Assembly (NCBI GenBank): GCA_963210315.1
Contig: OY723256.1
Coordinates: 186,001 to 250,000, forward strand
Origin: Rhynchopus euleeides
Taxonomy: Eukaryota; Euglenozoa; Diplonemea; Diplonemida; Diplonemidae
DNA: 64,000 nucleotides
Direction: 5' to 3'
The notes beneath the pieces are model-generated. The model was not told the origin of the DNA. It saw only the letters and a list, made by a program, of their open reading frames with translations, and searched no databases. The translations under genes and the position numbers were made by a program. Shown in pieces: positions 20,302 through 28,699 of this stretch. Each line of letters begins with the position of its first letter. Position 1 is the stretch's first letter.

Positions 20302-20849
20302 CACGGTGGGATCTTGTAAATTTTACATGTATAACTACAAGTATAATACATGTATTATACATGTATAATACATGCATGTCAACTATTATACATGTATAAT
20401 ACATGTATATGCCTGAAATATACATGTAAAATACATGTATATCAAGTAAAAATACATGTATAATACTTGCATGTCAACTATTATACATGTATTTTTACTT
20501 GATATACATGTATTTTACATGTATATTTCATGCATTTACATGTATTATACATGTATAATACTTGTCATGCAAGTATTATACATGTATTTTACTTGTCATG
20601 CAAGTATTTTACATGTATAATACTTGCATGACAAGTATTATACATGTAAAATACATGTAAATGCATGAAATATACATGTAAAATACATGTATATCAAGTA
20701 AAAATGCATGTATAATAGTTGACATGCAAGTATTATACATGTATTTTTACTTGATATACATGTATTTTACATGTATATTTCAGGCATATACATGTATTAT
20801 ACATGTATAATAGTTGACATGCAAGTATTATACATGTATAATACATGTA
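20302..20849. repeat. AT-rich foldback tract III
   Basis: Starts CACGGTGGGATCTTG and consists of nested CATG-centred palindromes. At 20850 it is broken by a TA-target MITE, and it resumes at 21657-21698 with CTTGTAGTTATACATG and AAGATCCCAC. Confidence 0.85.
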
Positions 20850-21656
20850 CCGTAAACGGAAATATTGTGGACCGTAATAAAGGTGAACCGTACTATAGGT
20901 GGACCGTAAAAAAGATGGAACAAATGGGATTTTTCCGGAACTTGGAACATTTTTACGGTCCACCTATTTTACGGTTGGGATAGTGGACTTGGCGGTTTTT
21001 TTACGAATTCCTTCGACGAAGTCGCGAAGGAACCAAGGAAATCGCACGACTGAAGCTGCAGGATTAACACCACAGGGCCTCAACACAGAGTGTGCGCTCA
21101 CCATCGTCCGGGAACTGTTCTCCCACAGTTACTGCAGGGTGTACTACACTAAAGGAGTACGATTTCCCTGAATTTTCCGGGCACTGATTCACGAATTTAC
21201 ATCTGGAGGGAGCCCGGTGGTCTCAGCTTCTGTCTGCGCGCCCTGCCGTACTGTGGCTGCTTTTGTGGGCTCGTGCAGCAGGTTCTACTTTTACTTCTAC
21301 CGGAACGCTCCTTGCATGGTACTACACTTCTCGAGGTGTGGTGGTGGGTGAGTCTCGAGGTGAGTGGTGGTGATCGTGCCCTTTCCACACGCAGGGAGGA
21401 CTTGCTTCTCTTGCTGGTGTTGGTTGCGGTGGTGGAGGGAGGGTCCAAAGCTGGGAGGTCGGGAGGCCTACGTGCGGGAGTCTGCGGCGTGGAGGCCGCA
21501 GTCCGCGCCCCGCAACCCACCAGCCCGCGGGCGAAAAACACATTGTCTTTTCCATATTCAGTCCCAATAAATGGTGGACCGTAAAAAAGATGGAACGTTT
21601 GGCCTTTTTTTGGGAACTTGGAACATTTTTACGGTCCACCCTTTTTCCGTTTACGG
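20850..21656. mobile_element. TA-target non-autonomous transposon (CCGTAAACGG ends) with unique cargo
   Basis: The ends are CCGTAAACGG and CCGTTTACGG, with TA on both sides (20848-20849 and 21657-21658). The interrupted foldback sequence is restored when it is removed. Both ends carry repeats of GGACCGTAAAAAAGATGGAA and TTTTTACGGTCCACC. The middle (about 20990-21570) is non-repetitive DNA of gene-like composition with no protein I can identify; it may be captured host sequence. Confidence 0.75.
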
Positions 21657-21698
21657 TATATACTTGTAGTTATACATGTAAAATTTACAAGATCCCAC

Positions 21699-21844
21699 CA
21701 CGGTGGGATCTTGTAAATTTTACATGTATAACTACAAGTATATACATGTATTATACATGTATAATACTTGCATGTCAACTATTATACATGTATAATACAT
21801 GTATATGCCTGAAATATACATGTAAAATACATGTATATCAAGTA
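21699..21844. repeat. AT-rich foldback tract IV, left part
   Basis: Begins CACGGTGGGATCTTG directly against the end of tract III (GATCCCAC at 21691-21698), a head-to-head junction without a GC core. It is interrupted by transposon copy 2 and resumes at 24885. Confidence 0.8.
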
Positions 21845-22117
21845 CACGGTGGACTCCAGCGGGGGTAGGGTAACCCTTTTCGGGAGTCTCAACTAGGGGG
21901 AGTCCAACTCCCGCTAGCGGGAGTATAGACTCCCGCTAGCGGGAGTCTATACTCCCGCTAGGGGGAGTCTGACTCCCCCTAGCGGGAGTCTTTTCACCTA
22001 TTTTCACTCATTTTTCCCATGATACCTATGCAATGTGGCACTCGTCACTGAAGTACAGCCACACCAAACGAAACGGACGTTTCCACCCATCCCAGCTCGC
22101 AGACCTGATTCACAAAA

Positions 22118-22498
22118 ATGGGGAAGACGACAACGAAGCCGGCAGCGAAGCCGGCGGCAAAGTCGATTAAGAAGAAGAAGAGCGCAGAGAGTCCCGAGGC
22201 TGCGGAGGCGACGAACATTGTGCATGATTTTTGCACGGCCTTCCCTGTTAAAAAAGGGGGCAGTGTGCTGACACTGGGATCCATTAGAAGGCTCCTAGCA
22301 ACGGTGTTGAGCAAGGAGCTCCACCAGCACAGCACCCAGGTGGCCAACGCAATCATCGCCATGTCTTCCCTGACATGGATAAGTTCGCTGTCAGGGAAGT
22401 CGCAACGATGCGGAAGGAGGGCGCTCTCCGTCATATACAAGGTGGAGGCGAAGTATGGCAAGGTGCAGGATACAAACGTGTCGTCGGGGGCAGCCTGA
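22118..22498 (+). CDS. Histone-H2B-like small basic protein carried by the transposon (copy 2)
   Basis: Same 126-residue protein as 14651-15031, differing at one position (HQHS instead of HKHS). It starts about 270 bp inside the left end, ahead of the larger gene and on the same strand. An intact frame in both copies argues that it is a real gene of the element. The H2B resemblance (basic tail, Leu-rich helix, ELxxH, last helix) is by eye. Confidence 0.45.
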   Translation: MGKTTTKPAAKPAAKSIKKKKSAESPEAAEATNIVHDFCTAFPVKKGGSVLTLGSIRRLLATVLSKELHQHSTQVANAIIAMSSLTWISSLSGKSQRCGRRALSVIYKVEAKYGKVQDTNVSSGAA

Positions 22499-22763
22499 AG
22501 CCGCGAATGATCGCGACACGGGCGAACGGCTTGGCACCGTGGGTCTGGATAGATGCTGGAGTTCGGCCGGGTGAAACCGGAAGTCGCAGCAAAATTTGCC
22601 CCCCCAGATTTCTTCCTCAAACCCACCCGTGGGCTGATCCGGCCTTGCACGGTGGACTCCAGCGGGGGTAGGGTACCACTACCGGGTTTAACCCTTTTCG
22701 GGAGTCTCAACTAGGGGGAGTCCAACTCCCGCTAGCGGGAGTATAGATCAGCAGTGGGCAACA

Positions 22764-24569
22764 ATGAGGCGATGCGGGGGGCGAGGGCACCGATGCTCAC
22801 TGTGCGACATCCCAGAAGAACGCTGGTATCAACAGGTGCATCGATACCCGCACCTGACTCTCTCTGAGATGAAAGAGGCTGGCTACCCCTCCCTCTTGGC
22901 AGGTGTGCTTCCCAATGCCCGCTACGTCACCCCAGCACTCCATGACTGCAAGGGGCTCGCCATGCGGCTGATCAGGGTACTGGATGACAGGGGTGGAGCT
23001 TGGGGGTTTTTTCGGGTCAGCTGACCTGATTTTCTGCAGGCCCTCACAAAAAATCAGGTCAGGGGTAAAAAGAAAAAAAAATATAGATTTTCGGGAAACC
23101 GGAAAAGTTGGCTCCTCGCCTTGGGGCCTCAAGGTGACCAGGAGGCGTTTCGTGAGCAAAGTGACCCCAGCGACATGAGCACAGGCCTCAAACAGTCACA
23201 ATAGAGGACAAATGAAGCTGCCCAACCCGCACCGTGCAACAGACGTTTACTACCGTGGCCTCCGGTGGCTGGGGGGCTCCGCCCCCCAGACCCCCCTGTG
23301 GCATGTGCCTGTCTTGTACCCAAGCCCTTTACATCAGGGAATCTCAGTATCCTCAGGAGGACGCAGCCAACTCACACAGAATCCGTACGCCCGCAAGTCA
23401 CAGATGTTCACTACCGTGGCCTCCGGCGGCTGGGAGCTCCGCCTCCCAGACCCCCCCTACGGCATGTGTTTGTCTTCTAACCAAGTCCTTGCGCGTCCGG
23501 GGCTGCATATCGGTTCCGGTACCTCGCGGGAGGCTGGGCCCGAGCACTGATCTCTGAGACGAACCGGGGGGGAACCCATAAGAAAAAATTGGCTGACCCG
23601 ATCTGACCCGATCCAGCCCGCAACCCCATATTTCAAGCTCCACCCCTGCTGGATGAGACAACAAAAAAATATTCGACAAGACCTGTACAAACCTTGCACT
23701 GAATGTGTCGCAGCATGGGACAGGTGCTCAGTTCCGGAAGGTCGTGCTTGCCTGTCACAGGACACACCTACAAGGGCTTGTTCCGCTACCTCTTTGTCTC
23801 CCTTGCAGACCTCATGCATTTCCGGTATGCAGACATCCCCTGGCGCTTCTGGGGATGCAAGGATGAGTCAGCCCGGATTCCCTTCTTGCGTGCTCGGATC
23901 TCAGGGCATATATTTCACTGGTTGATGGAGCATGCCGAAAAGGGATCAACGCGCAATGCCTACGTACACAGTCTCCATCATTGGTGGGCTCCAGAAGATG
24001 CAGTGCCTCTGCAGAACAACGACGAATTTGAAGAAGCAGAGAACGGACATCGCAAGAAAGATGCCGTTACAATCGCCAGCTCCGCAACTTACGAGAGAGA
24101 TCTTGCGATGGCAGAAGAGAAGCGGCGCGCATCGGGCATGCCTTGGAAGGTTGCGCACCTGTCGCAGGACGGGATCCTCGGGTATAGAGAAGTCATCCTG
24201 TGTCCGTGTCTGCACACCCGACACGCTCATAGATTGGCTGTGTATGTTCTTTGCACACAGTTGACACAGCTGCAGAAGGGGTTTGTGCACTGCAACACAC
24301 AGGACTTCGTTGAACCCATCAGCGCGCCCTACTTCCTGTTCCGGTTCCCCGAAGGACACCGCAAATTATCGCTCTGCTTGTGCAAAATGCCAATCCCGCT
24401 GGGGGCGACTTTCACACCATTCGTGTCATCCGAGGCGACTTTGAGCACGCTTGACCAACGCGCACAGCAGGAGGGGGATGACAGTTCTGACGAAGAAGAT
24501 GAGGCCTGCAGGATGGCTTGTCTTGCCCAAGGTGTAACACAACTACGACAGGCGATGGCCGCACTTTGA
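22764..24569 (+). CDS. Transposon protein of unknown family, two predicted exons (copy 2), MITE in the intron
   Basis: Exon 1 is 22764-22976, exon 2 is 23724-24569, with the same splice sites as copy 1. The predicted intron (22977-23723) has grown from 78 to 747 nt because a hAT MITE landed inside it, so coding capacity may be kept if splicing still works. Residue differences from copy 1 are few (for example W/R in DIPW, F/S in PYFLF, Q/E in CLAQG). The candidate transposase role is inferred from size and position only. Confidence 0.5.
22988..23648. mobile_element. hAT MITE (661 bp) with 8-bp target duplication
   Basis: The ends are CAGGGGTGGAGCTTG and CAAGCTCCACCCCTG. CTGGATGA is duplicated at 22980-22987 and 23649-23656, and the uninterrupted site is seen in copy 1. 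A CAGGG start and 8-bp duplication are classic hAT features. The interior holds two imperfect tandem segments around CTACCGTGGCCTCCGG (about 23250-23310 and 23407-23470); related text lies at 31326-31384 and 48372-48400. No transposase. Confidence 0.88.
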
Positions 24570-24884
24570 CACCTCAAATTCTAACCGCTCACCTCCGCAG
24601 GTGTAGCCGCTACCAGGAGGATAGGTAGGTAGTCCAGAGTCCGGGGAAACTGACAGAAGCAAAACAAGCCCCTCCCCATCCCTCTTCCACCATGATTTTA
24701 CCCCCCACGCCAGTAGACTGTAACTATATCATGGGAAAAATGGATGAAAATAGGTGAAAAGACTCCCGCTAGGGGGAGTCAGACTCCCCCTAGCGGGAGT
24801 ATAGACTCCCGCTAGCGGGAGTCTTTGACACCCGCTCAGACTCCCGCTCCCAGACTCCCGCTAGGGCCGCTGGAGTCCACCGTG

Positions 24885-25431
24885 TAAAAATACAAGTATA
24901 ATACTTGCATGTCAACTATTATACTTGTATTTTTACTTGATATACATGTATTTTACATGTATATTTCAGGCATTTACATGTATTTTACATGTATAATACT
25001 TGTCATGCAAGTATTATACATGTAAAATACTTGCATGACAAGTAAAATACTTGCATGCAAGTAAAATACATGTATTTTACTTGCATGCAAGTATTTTACT
25101 TGTCATGCAAGTATTATACATGTATTTTACTTGTCATGCAAGTATTTTACATGTATAATACTTGCATGACAAGTATTATACATGTAAAATACATGTAAAT
25201 GCCTGAAATATACATGTAAAATACATGTATATCAAGTAAAAATACAAGTATAATAGTTGACATGCAAGTATTATACTTGTATTTTTACTTGATATACATG
25301 TATTTTACATGTATATTTCAGGCATATCCATGTATTATACATGTATAATAGTTGACATGCAAGTATTATACATGTATAATACATGTATATACTTGTAGTT
25401 ATACATGTAAAATTTACAAGATCCCACCGTG
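24885..25431. repeat. AT-rich foldback tract IV, right part
   Basis: Continuation of tract IV beyond transposon copy 2, with the largest run of ACTTGCATGCAAGT palindromes. It ends AAGATCCCACCGTG at 25431. Confidence 0.85.
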
Positions 25432-25593
25432 ACCGTGTCCGGGGGGGGGGGGGGGGGTCAAAATTGGACCCGGACATCCGGACACCCGGATTTCCGGTCC
25501 GGATATGTCCGCCCTGTCCGCCCTGAAATCGCCTAAGGGGCCGGGGGAAATCCAGGAAATTCGGGAAATCCAGGAATATGAAGAATCCTCCAA
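25432..25593. repeat. GC-rich core III
   Basis: A poly-G run, then CCGGACATCCGGACACCC and the same purine-rich tail as core I. Homology to core I stops near 25593 and no second arm follows, so this side of the foldback array is truncated. Confidence 0.75.
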
Positions 25594-26349
25594 GAGAGAT
25601 ACTAAAAATACTTCTTGACAGGACTGGACAGGTCGAGGTCATTCTATTTGCGATGTCAGCATCCAGTGGACCCGAAAAGGCCCCCATGTCGAGTGGTTTG
25701 GAGGGATGGACCGCTCGGTTGCGGAAACCACTCGACTGGGATAACGACCCTGTTGAGGTTGGACATTCCTCTTCCGGCCTCTCTGCCTGCGATCCGCAAA
25801 CTCATTCGCTTTGGGCAACTCGCAGCAAACCTGGCGATAGGGGACAGATAGGAGTAACCTGAGTGAGGTTGAAGGATGCTGACACCACCCACCTGACCCA
25901 AAGACTGCCTGTTCACAGCGCTGGAGTGTTGCACATATGGCACATCATCCCACACACCTCTAGGAAAAACTCCCATGATGCAGGAAAATAACTTTTAAAA
26001 CAAAACAGAAGTTTTGAGACGAAAAAACTTTCGAACGGAGAATTTTAAAACTTTTGTTCGTTCGAAACTTTTCTGCGGCACTGTAAATGGATTAAATGGA
26101 TTTTATTCGCCTGGATTTTACTATTTAATCCACGCCTTTGGGGGTTTGTGCTGCGGGGTGCCAGCGAGGGCATTTTGGGTGCATTTCCAGCTTGGCTCGC
26201 TGAAAAATGACGAAGGTTGCCGTAATACCGAAGCGCAAATGCCCCTTGACGTGCTCCGATTGACGTGTTGGCATTGCATGTGCTCAACATCTTCATCCCC
26301 GGCACAGTCAGGTCCGACCACGACGAGTGGAGGAACTGTGGTCCCGTGT

Positions 26350-26565
26350 GTGGATCCGCCTGAGCAGTGGTGGCTGACATTCAGTCGCCTTGTGCCGGAG
26401 TCCTCGCAGGGGTGGGGTGCAGCCCGGGCCGATGTCCAGCAGGAACAGCCGCACAGGAGCGTATCTTCAGCTGTGTGGGCTGGCAGTCTGAGAAGAGGCG
26501 CAACAGGCTCCAGCCAGAGAAGGTCCATAAGTTGACCACGATCCACCGGCACCGACCTGGTGGTA
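26350..26565 (+). pseudogene. Fossil hAT transposase C-terminus of the outer shell
   Basis: In one frame PPEQWWLTFSRLVPE (about 26351-26400) matches the hAT 'WW' segment. In another frame QERIFSCVGWQSEK then RRNRLQPEKVHKLTTI (about 26454-26550) matches the 'ERiFS.aG' and 'RRNRL.pe.v..L' parts of the dimerisation region. The two pieces are in different frames and the upstream catalytic part is absent, so the gene is a decayed and truncated remnant. Position near the right end and plus orientation fit the outer hAT element. Confidence 0.65.
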
Positions 26566-26685
26566 GGGCCTGGAAGCACCTGCAGTGGGATTAAATGCTG
26601 GATTAAATGCTGGATTAAATGGATTAAATGGACTAAATGGATTATATTCCAGGGTTGTTGGATTATTCCCATCCTTGCCCCCCCT

Positions 26686-27835
26686 CCCCGAATCCTTCTA
26701 ATTTGGAACGGTTTGGACAGGACATACACCGCCGCTAGACACACGCCCCAAACAGGATGACCTCCCACCCGACCCCGCTCCACTCCACCAGGCTCGCTGC
26801 CAGTCTCTAGACTACTGTTCCTAACTATCACCCTTTTGTGTTTGGCACAGGCTGGCCAGCTGCGTGTGGCTGGAGGTTTTCGGTTGCGGCAGCAAAGCCA
26901 TTTTTTATCACACTAACAAACAAAGGGAACACATGCACCAAAACCGCACCATTTCCAGCACATTTATGTCGCCCCACCTTAACGAGTACATCTGCAACCT
27001 CTGGCCGCCATGCCGAGAATTTCAAGTACAACATACTTCAATGGGCGTCATTGCTGGACAGAGCCCTGAGGCGCAAGCGTGATTTCCCTTCGCTCAGCAA
27101 ATGCACCCCCCCCCCCCCACAAGGGTTACCCGCACGCGCTTGGTTACCTCCAGAAAAGGAACCACCTGCGGAGTGGGACTGTGCCTGCATCCCGCAGCGC
27201 ACTACTCCCTGAATAGGTTCATCTGCGCTGCTGACACCAACGGAGAACGGGGAAGTGGCCACGCCACCCCTGGGGTCGGTTGCCGGATACCAGAAGGCCC
27301 CTGGCCTCAGACCACCCCTCCCCACCCCCCAGCAGTTGACACACACCCCGTCCAAAAAGGATGGGTGCTGCAGAGGGTGCTTGCAGCTTGTGTCTGCATC
27401 CCCACGTCACCGCCTCTCGAAGACCCTGTCCCTGTCGAGGTCACGCATGGAGTTCGTGATTGATGGGTCAGTGCTGAAGGGACGTCTCTCTGACCGATAC
27501 GTCGTGTCGATCTGTCGTGAGGAGGAGGCGTGGTTGGAGCCTTGGCCCCATTCATCAATACAAGTGACAAGGCGGGGCAGAGGGTGGGAGGAGGGATGTG
27601 TTGTGAACCAAAACAAAAAGAAGCCGTCTGGCAGGCCTTCTTCGCATTGCACGACGCGAAGGCCGCCACACTGTTGTAGGCCGCACAGCCTGTCGAAACC
27701 CACCGAATGTAAGGCCGGAAGCTCATACAACATATTTCAGACTTCCCAACCCTTCTTGCGCTCTTTGTTGGTGCAAACGACGCCTGCATGCCCAGCTCAC
27801 CCCCCCCCCCCCACCACTATCCCCACCAGCTCAGC
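26686..27835. other. Gene-poor DNA
   Basis: No recognisable gene. A C-run near 27105-27119 and another near 27803-27813 are the only notable simple sequences. Open frames on both strands overlap heavily and carry no domain. Confidence 0.4.
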
Positions 27836-28699
27836 TCAACACACTGCAAGGCATACCGGCGCGTGGTAGGCGTGCAGCGGGGCAGGCTCCGACGAGGGGC
27901 GTCGCGCATGCTTCCGAATCTCATCCACCAGCGGGGGGACCACCTGCGAGGGCAGCTTGTGAAGCGCAGCGAAGCGGGATGCCACCTCTTGGTAGTCGTC
28001 CCCCTCGCGCACCGTGAGGATCTCGTCGTGCCCCCTGCCGATGGCCACCGTCATCAGCAGCACGACATCCGCGTCGGGGTGGTGCCCGCGCGGGCTGGGG
28101 ACACCCCTGTCCAGGGTGTCACCACCTGCATTGCTCTGCACCTCAAAAGCGCGCCGCTTCCTCACCAGGCGCTCCCTCTCGCTGTCGACGATGAACTTCA
28201 TATCCGATTCATACTTCTGCTGCTCCAGCCACCGCGCCGCCTCCGCCTCCTTGGCAAACTTGCGCCTGGCGCGGCGCATCAGCTGCTCCGCTAGTGTGCC
28301 TAGACGGAGGCGCTCCTCCGAGAGCACCTTCTCTTCGACACCCAGCAGGCGGAGGCGTTCCTCCAGCTCCACACTGCGCGTGAGGTCGTGCAGGCGGAGC
28401 TGTTTATAGAGCTTGGCTTGGCGGAACTCCTCGTAGGTGTCGGCGAGCATCTTGTCATCCAGCTTGACAGTATCGTAGACATCCCCCAGCGCAACGCGTT
28501 TGACACGCTCGTGGTCATCTGTGTATCGCTGCACGATCTTCGCCGCCTCTTTGCAATACCCCTGCCCGTGGGTGCTGACCTCGGAGTCCAGAGGGGCTGC
28601 AGCAGGCGTGCCCACCACGGATGCAGTGCGCGAGGGCGGTCTGCTCCCGGGGCGGGACACACGGGAGCCCTGCCGGGACAGACCCCCAGCCTCGCTCAT
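27836..28699 (-). CDS. Coiled-coil protein with small C-terminal ubiquitin-like-fold candidate
   Basis: 287 residues from ATG 28699 (MSEAGGLSRQGSRVS). The first 45 residues are Ser/Arg/Pro-rich, with repeated RPGSR and RQGSR that could be phosphorylated. About 60-190 is a long charged helix rich in Glu, Arg, Leu and Ala, read as a coiled coil. About 200-255 is compact: VLLMTVAIGRGHDEILTV, EGDDYQEVASRFAALHKL and VVPPLVDEIRKHA. The last resembles a motif ('v.lg.g....l.v.egdd...la..F...hgL') that I associate with cytoskeletal or flagellar proteins of protists. That association is from memory of the pattern and is uncertain. No neighbour suggests a pathway. Confidence 0.6.
   Translation of the reverse strand: MSEAGGLSRQGSRVSRPGSRPPSRTASVVGTPAAAPLDSEVSTHGQGYCKEAAKIVQRYTDDHERVKRVALGDVYDTVKLDDKMLADTYEEFRQAKLYKQLRLHDLTRSVELEERLRLLGVEEKVLSEERLRLGTLAEQLMRRARRKFAKEAEAARWLEQQKYESDMKFIVDSERERLVRKRRAFEVQSNAGGDTLDRGVPSPRGHHPDADVVLLMTVAIGRGHDEILTVREGDDYQEVASRFAALHKLPSQVVPPLVDEIRKHARRPSSEPAPLHAYHAPVCLAVC

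Larger units (their letters stand above)
21845..24884 (+). mobile_element. Unclassified CACGGTGG-ended DNA transposon, copy 2
   Basis: Inverse copy of 12956-15282. The target is clear here: ATATCAAG-TA before and TA-AAAATAC after rebuild the foldback sequence, so the duplication is TA (21843-21844 and 24885-24886). It is longer than copy 1 because of a 669-bp MITE insertion (22988-23656 with its duplication) and an extra set of subterminal CTAGCGGGAG modules near 21920-21960. Both protein genes are present and nearly unchanged. Confidence 0.88.
11788..26083. mobile_element. Tc1/mariner-like element nested in the outer hAT shell, itself filled with insertions
   Basis: CAGTGCCACAGAAAAGTTTC at 11788 is matched in inverse by GAAACTTTTCTGCGGCACTG ending at 26083, with TA on each side (11786-11787 and 26084-26085). 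Removing the interval rebuilds the TGGATTAAATGGATTAAA repeat of the shell, which supports a single insertion. CAGTGCC ends and a TA duplication are typical of the Tc1 family. I see no DD34E transposase. Its own DNA seems to be 11788-12955 and about 25594-26083. Confidence 0.7.
11740..26677. mobile_element. Outer decayed hAT element, expanded by nested insertions
   Basis: The ends are CAAGGATGG at 11740 and CCATCCTTG ending at 26677. Behind them lie further matching inverted text (CACCCCTGGATTATATTC against CAACCCTGGAATATAATCC, read inward) and subterminal TGGATTAAA repeats. The same 8 bases, CCCCCCCT, flank both ends (11732-11739 and 26678-26685), the target-duplication length of hAT elements. 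A degenerate hAT transposase C-terminus lies near the right end (about 26350-26565). Only about 0.65 kb is the shell itself (11740-11787 and 26084-26677); the remainder is a Tc1-like element and its own cargo. The C-rich duplication is low complexity, so it alone would be weak. The matching ends and the transposase remnant make the case. Confidence 0.7.

Noticed and set aside
21697-21750. GC core missing at the tract III/IV junction interpreted as an assembly error
   Set aside because: The head-to-head join is clean and could be a real deletion or a core-less foldback; it cannot be decided from sequence alone, so it is only described.
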